Assembly (NCBI GenBank): GCA_947304475.1
Contig: CAMZBE010000096.1
Location: 1-5,964, forward strand
Length of the DNA stretch: 5,964 nt
Origin: an uncultured Clostridia bacterium
Lineage (GTDB): Bacteria > Bacillota > Clostridia > Oscillospirales > CAG-272
Reading direction: 5' to 3'
Shown: piece by piece, positions 1 to 5,349 of the stretch
Layout: each line of letters begins with the position of its first letter
How positions within the stretch are numbered: position 1 is the stretch's first letter
The notes under the pieces: generated by a model
The model's database searches: none
The model's input: the letters and a program-made list of their open reading frames with translations, nothing else
What the model was told of the DNA's origin: nothing
Program-made: the position numbers and the translations under genes

Positions 1-957
1 CAAAACGACGGAACGGTCTCCGAAGCCGCGAACCTGCTCGCCTACCGTTCTCTCTGGCGTGAAGCCAACCTCGGCGCCGCCGATCCCACCGAAGAAGAGT
101 TGCGCCAGTGGGCGGAAGCACAGGGCGACGCGGGAATGACCTATCTCTACGAAATGCACCGCTACGACCTCGACAACCTCTATTACGAAATGTACCGCAA
201 CAGCAGCGTCGACCTCTCCAAACGAAGCGTCGACCGGATCGGTTACCTGTTGAACGACGCCGAGGCGGAGGCGGTCTTCTCGCGCGCGGGCAAGACCACG
301 CGCCTCGAACGCGAATACGCCTGGTACGGGTTTGATGAAGCGAACGTCTCCAAAGTCGGAGAGGCGACCGTTCCCGCCCTGACGTATATGACTATTCTGA
401 CAAGCGATCCCGAGAAGACAACCGCCGCGATCGAAGCGGCGCTCGGCGACCACTACCGCGCGCTCGAAGGGGACGGCAACAGTATCATCGACGACTGGAC
501 TTCCCCGCTCTACACCCCCGCAGACTTCCGGCGCGAGGCGCTCGAAACAGAGAAATCCGAGATCGTCCAGAACGCGATCGAACTCGCCGTTTTCATCGCG
601 GTCATGTCGCTCTGTATGTACCTGATGATGCGGGCGTCGCTGATGGGACGGATCCGCGAGATCGGGATCTACCGCGCGATCGGCGTGTCGAAAAAGAACC
701 TGGTCTTCCGTTTCTTCGTCGAGTCGCTCGCGGTCACCTCTCTCACCGTCCTGATCGGGTATCTCTTCTCGTCGCTTCTGATCTCGGCGTGGCTCGTGAA
801 AGCCCCCCTGATCGGCGAGTTCTTCTACTACCCGCTCTGGATGGCGCTCTCGGTGCTCGCGCTGCTCTACGCGATCTCCGCGCTCTGCGGCACGCTTCCG
901 GTGCTTCGGCTGCTGCGCAGAACGCCGAGCGAGATCTTGTCGAAGTACGACATCTGA
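1..957 (+). CDS. FtsX-like ABC transporter permease, C-terminal part (5' end cut by window)
   Basis: The reading frame is open from base 1 to the TGA at 955-957, giving 318 visible residues; the true start lies outside the window. Residues about 1-190 are hydrophilic and look like the extracytoplasmic (MacB-periplasmic-core-like) region between the transmembrane helices of such permeases. Three predicted membrane segments follow at about 193-211, 238-263 and 279-301. After the first comes RIREIGIYRAIGVSKK (217-232), the typical cytoplasmic coupling motif of FtsX-family permeases. The protein ends RTPSEILSKYDI, also a common FtsX-family C terminus (arginine, then P-x-E-x-L). FtsX permeases work with an ATP-binding subunit to move lipids or peptides, or to transmit mechanical force across the cytoplasmic membrane. 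No ATPase gene is visible, so the substrate cannot be stated. The gene is convergent with the operon to its right and shares a terminator with it. The family call is firm; the subfamily is open. Confidence 0.9.
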   Translation, partial: QNDGTVSEAANLLAYRSLWREANLGAADPTEEELRQWAEAQGDAGMTYLYEMHRYDLDNLYYEMYRNSSVDLSKRSVDRIGYLLNDAEAEAVFSRAGKTTRLEREYAWYGFDEANVSKVGEATVPALTYMTILTSDPEKTTAAIEAALGDHYRALEGDGNSIIDDWTSPLYTPADFRREALETEKSEIVQNAIELAVFIAVMSLCMYLMMRASLMGRIREIGIYRAIGVSKKNLVFRFFVESLAVTSLTVLIGYLFSSLLISAWLVKAPLIGEFFYYPLWMALSVLALLYAISALCGTLPVLRLLRRTPSEILSKYDI

Positions 958-959
958 GC

Positions 960-1218
960 CGGCTTCCGCATACGGGGAACGAGCGACGCGTTCAGAGTTG
1001 CTACCTACCCGCGCCAGCGCGTGCCCCTACGGCGCGCGCAGACGGCGCAGACCGGAAAACAAAAATCCAACAAAAAGAAGAAAAGCGTCCGCAAAATGCG
1101 GACGCTTTTCAACCTTAATTGCGTTTCTCTACGTAAAACATTCACACAAAGAGAAAAGCATTACCGGCTTTAAATATTTTCTCTTTTCGTTTTTCGGTCA
1201 GCGCCGTATGCGAAGCCG
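960..1218. repeat. Inverted repeat pair flanking the convergent intergenic gap
   Basis: CGGCTTCCGCATACGG at 960-975 and CCGTATGCGAAGCCG at 1204-1218 are reverse complements except for one extra C in the left copy. Each copy begins two or zero bases after the stop codon of the gene that reads into it. They may be a dispersed repeat, or a long-range stem enclosing the terminator region. Apart from these arms and the terminator, the 261-bp gap holds a GC-rich part (about 1010-1060) and an AT-rich part (about 1120-1195). I see no gene in it. Confidence 0.5.
1081..1109. terminator. Bidirectional intrinsic terminator between convergent genes
   Basis: AAAAGCGTCCGCA (1081-1093) and TGCGGACGCTTTT (1097-1109) form a perfect 13-bp stem with an AAA loop. 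The plus-strand transcript ends in TTTT then CAACCTT. The minus-strand transcript ends in TTTT and a further pyrimidine run from the A-rich 1065-1080. It can therefore serve both the permease gene (left, plus) and the five-gene operon (right, minus). It lies 124 nt after the plus stop and 110 nt after the minus stop. Confidence 0.9.
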
Positions 1219-1890
1219 TTAAACGAACTCGTCGATATGTGCTTTGACATAGTCGGTGATCTTCTCGCGGAAGCGAGGCTCGGCGGCGGTGATAAACGCG
1301 CGGAAGGGGACGGGATCGCCCTCGTAGGCGCCGAAATGGTAGAGCAGTTGCCGTCCGTCGTCGCCGAGCCCGAGTTTATCGAGCGCCAGCACCGCGGAGT
1401 CGATCATCTCTTTATTCTGAAGCAGGCGGTCGACGTCGGCGTCCTGCGCCTCCTTGAATTGCAGGAGGTAGCACGGCAGAAACAGCGGACGAATCACGTC
1501 GGGCATGGTCGCGAGCAGGCGGCGGCTTCTGAAATAATAGGCAAAGTACCCGACGAGGCGCCCCTCGACCCTCTCCCACGTCAATTCCTCGAGGGGGATC
1601 TCGGTCTTGGTCTTGCGGTCGTAGAGAAACGCGTTGTGCCGCGAAGAGTTCAACGCCGCCACGAAAAGGATCCACGCCAGACAAGCGAAGACCGCAGAGA
1701 GCACCCCGACGGCGAAATGCGCGATCTTGACGCCGAGCGATTCAAGAGCGAAGCCCCACCGGAAACACAGAACGGCGATCAACGAGGTGCCGGCGGCGAA
1801 CACGACGGGAAAAGCGAGTGCCGCCGCCGTGCCGATCCGGCGTTTTCTTGCCGCGATTTCGGCGGCGGTTCTGACTCTTTTCTTTTTCAT
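1219..1890 (-). CDS. Hypothetical membrane protein with two TM segments; last gene of the operon
   Basis: I do not recognise a family. The 223-residue protein opens with a very basic stretch (MKKKRVRTAAEIAARKRR), consistent with a cytoplasmic N terminus under the positive-inside rule. Two hydrophobic helices follow at about 20-43 and 56-80. A cytoplasmic domain of about 140 residues then begins FLYDRKTKTEIPLEELTWE (about 88-106) and is rich in charged and aromatic residues, with no metal-binding or catalytic motif that I can see. The ATG at 1890 is preceded by GGGGG five to six bases upstream and lies 12 nt after the xpt stop, so co-transcription and translational coupling with xpt are likely. 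It ends before the shared terminator at 1081-1109. A role in the envelope or in purine uptake would be a guess from its neighbours only; two helices are too few for a normal purine permease. Confidence 0.8.
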   Translation of the reverse strand: MKKKRVRTAAEIAARKRRIGTAAALAFPVVFAAGTSLIAVLCFRWGFALESLGVKIAHFAVGVLSAVFACLAWILFVAALNSSRHNAFLYDRKTKTEIPLEELTWERVEGRLVGYFAYYFRSRRLLATMPDVIRPLFLPCYLLQFKEAQDADVDRLLQNKEMIDSAVLALDKLGLGDDGRQLLYHFGAYEGDPVPFRAFITAAEPRFREKITDYVKAHIDEFV

Positions 1891-1902
1891 AAAGCCCCCG
1901 CG

Positions 1903-2478
1903 TCAGTCCTCGATAAAGGTGATGCCGGTATCGGTCATGGACGCGATCCGGGCAAGCGACTCGATCCGCATTCCCTGCTCGCGCAGCATCCTGCCGCCCG
2001 ACTGGAACGCCTTTTCGATCAGGATCCCCGCGCCGATCAGCGTCGCACCCGACGCGAGCGTGATCTCACGCAGTCCGACGAGGGCGTTCCCGAGCGCGAG
2101 AAAGTCGTCGATGATCAACACGCGGTCGGACGGGGAGAGAAACTCCTTCGACACGATGATATCGCAGGTCGTGCCGTGCGTGAACGAGTCGACGCGAGCG
2201 GTGTAAACGTCGGTCGAAATATTGCTGGTCCGGCTCTTCTTGGCGAAGACGACCGGCACGCCGAAATGCAGGCCGGTCAGGCACGCGATCCCGATCCCCG
2301 ACGCCTCGATGGTCAGGATCTTGGTCACGCCGTCATCCTTGAAACGGCGGTAGAATTCGCGCCCGAGTTCCGAGACGAAGGGGACGTCGATCTGATGGTT
2401 GATAAATCCGTCCACCTTCAGGACGTTGCCCGGTTTGATCTTTCCGTCCTTGAGGATCCGTTCTTCAAGCAGTTTCAT
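1903..2478 (-). CDS. xpt: Xanthine phosphoribosyltransferase
   Basis: This cytosolic purine-salvage enzyme joins xanthine to PRPP, giving XMP and pyrophosphate. The 191 residues match the usual length (about 190-195) of the Bacillus-type enzyme. Family landmarks are the N-terminal LKVDGFINHQID (20-31), the TKILTIEASGIG segment (52-63), GVPVVFAKK (73-81), the PRPP-binding loop VLIIDDFLALGNA (120-132) with its acidic pair DD, and the C-terminal IEKAFQ...ESLARI (154-178). The frame stays open upstream to 2649, but that stretch is serine/arginine-rich and overlaps the gene before it. The start chosen is the ATG at 2478, which has AAGGAAAG four bases upstream and matches where the family begins. 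The gene is fourth in the operon, 31 nt after the small membrane protein gene. No purine riboswitch fits in that gap. One oddity is that the PRPP loop reads FLALGNA, where B. subtilis has FLANGQA. Confidence 0.95.
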   Translation of the reverse strand: MKLLEERILKDGKIKPGNVLKVDGFINHQIDVPFVSELGREFYRRFKDDGVTKILTIEASGIGIACLTGLHFGVPVVFAKKSRTSNISTDVYTARVDSFTHGTTCDIIVSKEFLSPSDRVLIIDDFLALGNALVGLREITLASGATLIGAGILIEKAFQSGGRMLREQGMRIESLARIASMTDTGITFIED

Positions 2479-2482
2479 AGCA

Positions 2483-2493
2483 CTTTCCTTCCC
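2483..2493 (-). promoter_or_regulatory. Ribosome binding site that fixes the xpt start
   Basis: On the minus strand GGGAAGGAAAG lies four bases before the ATG at 2478. It supports that start over the longer open frame reaching back to 2649. It fills part of the 31-nt gap after the preceding stop, leaving no room for an aptamer. Confidence 0.8.
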
Positions 2494-2509
2494 GACGTCG
2501 CCGCCGAAA

Positions 2510-2746
2510 TCACTTTTTGTTGATGGTGCGCGTCGTGGTACGGGTGTAGAGGTAACGGTCGGTTTTTTCGCGGAGATCGAGGTCGGTGAACTGGTCGAGA
2601 GGATAGATCGGCGAACGGTTCTTCTGCTTGTAGGAGAGGACCACTCCAACGATCGCGATCGCGGCGCAAACGATGCCGACGAGGATCCCGATCAGGACGA
2701 CTTTGCCCCATTCGATCGTGCCGGCGGCTGCAAACAGTAAAAACAT
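2510..2746 (-). CDS. Small single-TM protein with a TPM-protein-like C-terminal tail (possible mini-YdjH)
   Basis: The 78-residue protein has a short N terminus and one long hydrophobic helix (about 16-38). A basic cytoplasmic tail of about 40 residues follows, ending DRYLYTRTTTRTINKK. This arrangement, a helix then a basic tail with an acidic residue, an aromatic-Leu-Tyr and a Thr/Arg-rich end, resembles what follows the membrane helix in TPM-domain proteins of Clostridia, the type to which Bacillus YdjH belongs. The extracytoplasmic TPM domain that normally precedes the helix is absent. It does not look like a truncated pseudogene: it has its own ATG and an excellent AGGAGGG site, and starts one base after the stop of the YdjG-like gene. 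Its place beside YdjI- and YdjG-like genes fits a YdjH-like role as membrane partner. That the gene is real is well supported; the YdjH link comes from remembered family patterns and is uncertain. Confidence 0.75.
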   Translation of the reverse strand: MFLLFAAAGTIEWGKVVLIGILVGIVCAAIAIVGVVLSYKQKNRSPIYPLDQFTDLDLREKTDRYLYTRTTTRTINKK

Positions 2747-2747
2747 A

Positions 2748-3815
2748 TCAGAGCCCTCCTCCCGCCATCACCAGAGCCGAGATCAACCCGCCGAGAAATC
2801 CCGCGACGGCGAAAACGATCCCTCCGAGGATCGCGAGTTTCCCCGCCGAAACGGGGAGTTTGCCCCAGATCTTCCCGGTGTGTCCGTTCATGGCGTACTG
2901 GTACATCTTGTTTTTCACGGGGTAGGCGAACACCCAGACCGGCATCAAGGAGTATTCCCAGTGGCTGTTCTTCACCTTCACGCCGCACGCCCGCGGCTCG
3001 ACGGTGGTATAACCCGAGACCGTCCGACGGAGAATGGTCGCGGCGTACTTGTTCATACGCTCCTTGACCTCTCCGTAGAGTTGCTCGCGGTCGATGTCGC
3101 GCTTCTTGGCGTAAAACCCGGTCAGGTACGGCATACTGAAATCGGTCAGCGCCTCCGACGGGAAAGGCAGGATCCCCTCGAGCATCTTCTTGTCCTCGGT
3201 CGAGAGCGCCGAGGTCGTCAGATCCTCAAAATGGATGTCGCCCCGCCGATGGATTTCGTAGTAGCGCGTCTCGGTGTATTCGGTGTTCCCGCGAGTATAG
3301 CGGTGAACGTCGGTCGCCTGCGCCTCAAAATGGCAGTCGGTGTCGGCGTCGGTCACCCAAAAGGGATAGTAGACGCCCTCCATCTTCTCCATATACCCTT
3401 TCCGGAACAGTCCGCGCGGAATGAACCATTTCTTCTTCGCGAAAGAAAGGAACCGTTCTTCCGCCTTGTCGCGGCTGATCTTGAAGGGGATCAGTTTGTG
3501 CGGCTTCATCTGCCCCGACACCTTCCCGTGCAGAAGGATCGGCGCGTGACAGTAGAGGCAGAACGCGGCGGCGGTGTTGGCGTCCGCCACGATCTCGGCG
3601 CCGCAGTTGTCGCAGACGTATTCCTGCAACTGTTCGCTGAACTCGCGCCCCTCTTCCTCTTCCTTTTTCGCCGCGTCGGCGGCTCCGGAGGCGAGCAGAT
3701 CCGCCTCCTGGAACTCCGACATACAGAACTCACAGGCAAAACACTGTTTGTCCGGATCAAACTGCAGGGTAGCCCCGCAGTTCGGGCATTGATAGGTCGT
3801 TACGGCGGTCGCCAT
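2748..3815 (-). CDS. YdjG-like zinc-ribbon membrane protein
   Basis: The 355-residue protein begins with two CxxC pairs (C10/C13 and C28/C31, in YQCPNCG and CEFC) forming a rubredoxin/TFIIB-like zinc ribbon. An acidic linker (about 40-62, with EEEEG) follows, then a second pair set (C68/C71 and C86/C89). The middle is a soluble domain of about 200 residues with aromatic YYPFWV (149-154) and the later SLMPVWVFAYPVKN (289-302), typical of this family. One glycine-rich helix ends the protein (about 324-351), so it is tail-anchored with the ribbons in the cytoplasm. Database names for relatives are often misleading (primosomal or PriA-like), owing only to the zinc ribbon. In B. subtilis YdjG is a membrane partner that helps recruit YdjI and PspA. 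A GTG at 3824 would add three residues, but GGGTGA at 3821-3826, five bases before the ATG at 3815, overlaps it, so the ATG is preferred. The gene lies 15 nt after the YdjI-like stop. Confidence 0.85.
   Translation of the reverse strand: MATAVTTYQCPNCGATLQFDPDKQCFACEFCMSEFQEADLLASGAADAAKKEEEEGREFSEQLQEYVCDNCGAEIVADANTAAAFCLYCHAPILLHGKVSGQMKPHKLIPFKISRDKAEERFLSFAKKKWFIPRGLFRKGYMEKMEGVYYPFWVTDADTDCHFEAQATDVHRYTRGNTEYTETRYYEIHRRGDIHFEDLTTSALSTEDKKMLEGILPFPSEALTDFSMPYLTGFYAKKRDIDREQLYGEVKERMNKYAATILRRTVSGYTTVEPRACGVKVKNSHWEYSLMPVWVFAYPVKNKMYQYAMNGHTGKIWGKLPVSAGKLAILGGIVFAVAGFLGGLISALVMAGGGL
2754..2760 (-). promoter_or_regulatory. Shine-Dalgarno site inside the upstream gene's last codons
   Basis: AGGAGGG on the minus strand lies seven bases before the ATG at 2746 and within the codons for the final Gly-Gly-Gly-Leu of the YdjG-like protein. 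The TGA (2748-2750) and the next ATG are separated by one base. This arrangement is typical of translational coupling with stop-start reinitiation, and suggests near-equal production of the two membrane proteins. Confidence 0.85.
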
Positions 3816-3830
3816 ACGCGTCACCCGCGA

Positions 3831-5147
3831 TTAAGGACGCTTGGTTCCGCAGTCGGCGCAGAACTTGCCGGTATTCTCTTTCCCGCATTCGGGGCAGATC
3901 CACTTGCCGTCGTCGGCTTTGGGCGCGGGAGAACCGCACTCGGAGCAGAACTTGCCGGTGTTGACGGCGCCGCAAGCGCAGGTCCAGGTCCCCTTGGGGG
4001 CGGGTTTCGGCGCGCCGCATTCGGCGCAGAACTTGCCGGTGTTGACGGCGCCGCAGGCGCAGGTCCAACTGTTCGCGGCGGCTGCTTTCTCGGCTGCCGC
4101 CTTATCTTCCGCCGCCTTCTTGGCAGCGGCTTCGCGCTCCTGCTGCTGACGGATCAGTTCCTGGTTGTTCGCGCTCATATTGCCGAACATACTGCCGCCG
4201 GCGTTCATACCGACGCCCATGCCCATAAACGCCATACCGGCGCCGTTGGAATTGCTGCCCGCCGCTTCAAAGCCGCGCGCCATCGCGCCCTGCATATAGC
4301 CCTCGCGCACCGTCGGATCGCCGAGCATGGCGCCCTGGTTGCGCATATTGATCAGTTTCTTCGACTCCTCGTCGTAGGAGATCGACGCGATACCGACCGC
4401 CTGGATCTCCATGCCGCGCATCTTGTTCCAGTCCTCGTCGAGGATGTTCTGCATATAGCGCGACAGATCCCGTCCCTTCGACACGACCTGCGAGACGCGG
4501 ACGCCGTCGGCGGACATCTGGTTGATCGCCGCCTGCAGGGCTTCGAGGAACTCGGACAGGTACTGCTCGTTGATCTGCTTGATATCGACGTGATCGGCGT
4601 TCTTCGCGATCGCCTCGGCGTAGAACTTGATGGGATCGACGATCTTGATCGAGTAGGTCCCGTGCGCGCGCAGGAAGAGTTCGGCGTTGTAGAAGTTGTC
4701 GAAATAGTTGACCGGGTTCGGCGTGCCGAACTTGATCCCCTTGATCTCCTGCAGGTTGATGTAGATGACTTTCTGCTTCTGGCTGGGAACGCCGCTGAAC
4801 TTCACACGGCTGAACGCGTCGGAAAGCGACGCGCCGAACTGACCGTTGAAGAGACTGGGACTCGAACTGTTCGAGACCTTGTAGTACCCTTCTTCCGCGG
4901 TATAGTCGACGACCTTGCCGCCGTCGAGCAGCATCATGAACTGGTTGGGATAGACGTGAATGATCGAGCCGTTCGAGACGATATCTTCCGTCCCCTTCTT
5001 ATTGCCGAAACGGCGGTCGTTTCTCCGCACCGTGACGCCTTTGGCGCAGACGGTGGTGTCGGTCATGTTGTCCGCCTCAAGTACTTCAAGCCACTGGTCG
5101 GCAAGGTTGCCGGAAACGGCGCCGGCGATCGCTTTGATAATTCCCAT
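3831..5147 (-). CDS. ydjI: YdjI-family SPFH (stomatin/prohibitin-like) protein with three C-terminal zinc ribbons
   Basis: The 438-residue protein is the first gene of the operon. Residues about 15-290 form the SPFH/band-7-like domain in the style of COG4260 (YdjI), once also labelled virion-core-like; MGIIKAIAGAVSGNLADQW at the start and a region like PNPVNYFDNFYNAELFLRAH (143-162) are typical. No membrane helix is visible, so membrane contact is probably peripheral or through partner proteins. A Met/Gly/Asn-rich linker (about 296-327) is followed by a charged, alanine-rich probable coiled coil (about 328-359). Three zinc ribbons, each CxCG or CxxCG then NTGKFCxxCG, follow at about 363-377, 390-404 and 418-433. 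In B. subtilis YdjI acts with YdjG/YdjH in positioning PspA at stressed membrane. The frame is open to 5228, but the ATG at 5147 has AGGAAA seven bases upstream and starts where relatives start. Zinc binding and a scaffold role are inferred from the family. Confidence 0.9.
   Translation of the reverse strand: MGIIKAIAGAVSGNLADQWLEVLEADNMTDTTVCAKGVTVRRNDRRFGNKKGTEDIVSNGSIIHVYPNQFMMLLDGGKVVDYTAEEGYYKVSNSSSPSLFNGQFGASLSDAFSRVKFSGVPSQKQKVIYINLQEIKGIKFGTPNPVNYFDNFYNAELFLRAHGTYSIKIVDPIKFYAEAIAKNADHVDIKQINEQYLSEFLEALQAAINQMSADGVRVSQVVSKGRDLSRYMQNILDEDWNKMRGMEIQAVGIASISYDEESKKLINMRNQGAMLGDPTVREGYMQGAMARGFEAAGSNSNGAGMAFMGMGVGMNAGGSMFGNMSANNQELIRQQQEREAAAKKAAEDKAAAEKAAAANSWTCACGAVNTGKFCAECGAPKPAPKGTWTCACGAVNTGKFCSECGSPAPKADDGKWICPECGKENTGKFCADCGTKRP
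3847..4067 (-). repeat. Three tandem zinc-ribbon-coding repeats
   Basis: Copies lie at 3847-3902, 3934-3986 and 4015-4067 (plus-strand coordinates). The two N-terminal copies (3934-3986 and 4015-4067, offset 81 bp, 27 codons) differ at only 3 of 53 bases, including synonymous positions. The third is more diverged and one codon longer (CPECGKEN against CACGAVN), but keeps the same codons for the NTGKFC core. This suggests a recent in-frame duplication, or gene conversion, of one ribbon. Confidence 0.9.
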
Positions 5148-5154
5148 TGTTCGG

Positions 5155-5160
5155 TTTCCT
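5155..5160 (-). promoter_or_regulatory. Ribosome binding site fixing the YdjI-family start
   Basis: AGGAAA on the minus strand, preceded by GAGA, lies seven bases before the ATG at 5147. Promoter-proximal in-frame codons further upstream (to 5228) would start at the -10 box itself, so they cannot be the real start. Confidence 0.8.
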
Positions 5161-5226
5161 TTCTCTTCGGTTTTTTGCCGCCCGCCCGGTGCCCGGTCGG
5201 AACGGCTGCAGGAGTATCCGTCTATC

Positions 5227-5255
5227 ATTATATACTATCACGCGTGAAAAATCAA
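5227..5255 (-). promoter_or_regulatory. Sigma70/SigA-type promoter of the five-gene operon
   Basis: On the minus strand the -35 box is TTGATT (5250-5255), the spacer is exactly 17 bp, and the -10 box is a perfect TATAAT (5227-5232). Transcription should begin near 5220, giving a 5' leader of about 70 nt before the ATG at 5147. That leader has a GC-rich part (about 5177-5210) in which I find only weak pairings. This vegetative promoter differs from the SigW control known for the Bacillus pspA-ydjGHI operon. Confidence 0.85.
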
Positions 5256-5266
5256 GAGATTTTCAC
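5238..5266. promoter_or_regulatory. Overlapping inverted repeats in the promoter, possible operator
   Basis: GTGAAAA (5244-5250) and TTTTCAC (5260-5266) form a 7-bp inverted repeat with a 9-bp gap across the -35 box. With a one-base bulge the arms extend to GTGAAAATC/GATTTTCAC. A second, perfect 10-bp palindrome, TCACGCGTGA (5238-5247), lies in the spacer and shares GTGA with the first. A repressor bound here would block RNA polymerase. The regulator is unknown, and chance is possible for such short arms. Confidence 0.4.
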
Positions 5267-5308
5267 TCCGTTCGTTTCGGTTATTCCCCGCCCGGAAAAA
5301 GCACGCGT

Positions 5309-5335
5309 AAAAAAACCGCCGGGCTTGCCCGGCGG
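5309..5335 (-). terminator. Intrinsic terminator of the upstream minus-strand gene
   Basis: On the minus strand, CCGCCGGG (from 5335), a CAAG loop and CCCGGCGG are followed directly by seven T (5309-5315 read as A on plus). It begins 14 nt after the TAA at 5350-5352 and ends about 54 bp before the -35 box of the next operon. It therefore insulates the YdjI operon from read-through. The plus strand lacks a T-run directly after the stem. Confidence 0.92.
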
Positions 5336-5349
5336 GGAAAAAATGTTTT

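Noticed and set aside
1015..1060. GC-rich possible hairpin (GCGCGT...ACGGCGC) downstream of the permease gene
   Set aside because: The pairing needs a bulge and is not followed by a T-run. A far better terminator lies at 1081-1109.
1151..1183. GAGAAAA...TTTTCTC inverted repeat in the AT-rich part of the convergent gap
   Set aside because: The arms are only 7 bp, of simple composition and separated by 19 bases, so chance is likely in such AT-rich sequence.
1237..2523. A plus-strand open frame of 428 codons opposite xpt and the two-TM protein gene
   Set aside because: It is antisense to xpt, whose protein motifs are unmistakable. The plus-strand product is low-complexity Arg/Glu/Asp-rich, as expected of a codon-bias shadow.
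2479..2649. N-terminal extension of xpt by 57 residues
   Set aside because: The extension is Ser/Arg/Thr-rich, overlaps the small membrane protein gene in another frame, and is absent from the family. The ATG at 2478 has a proper ribosome site.
5177..5210. Possible riboswitch or leader hairpin in the GC-rich operon leader
   Set aside because: Only short CCGG/CCGG pairings are found. No extended stem, aptamer consensus or terminator is visible in a leader of about 70 nt.
5148..5228. N-terminal extension of the YdjI-family protein to the ATG at 5228
   Set aside because: That ATG lies inside the -10 box, so it would not be transcribed. AGGAAA before the ATG at 5147 fits the true start.
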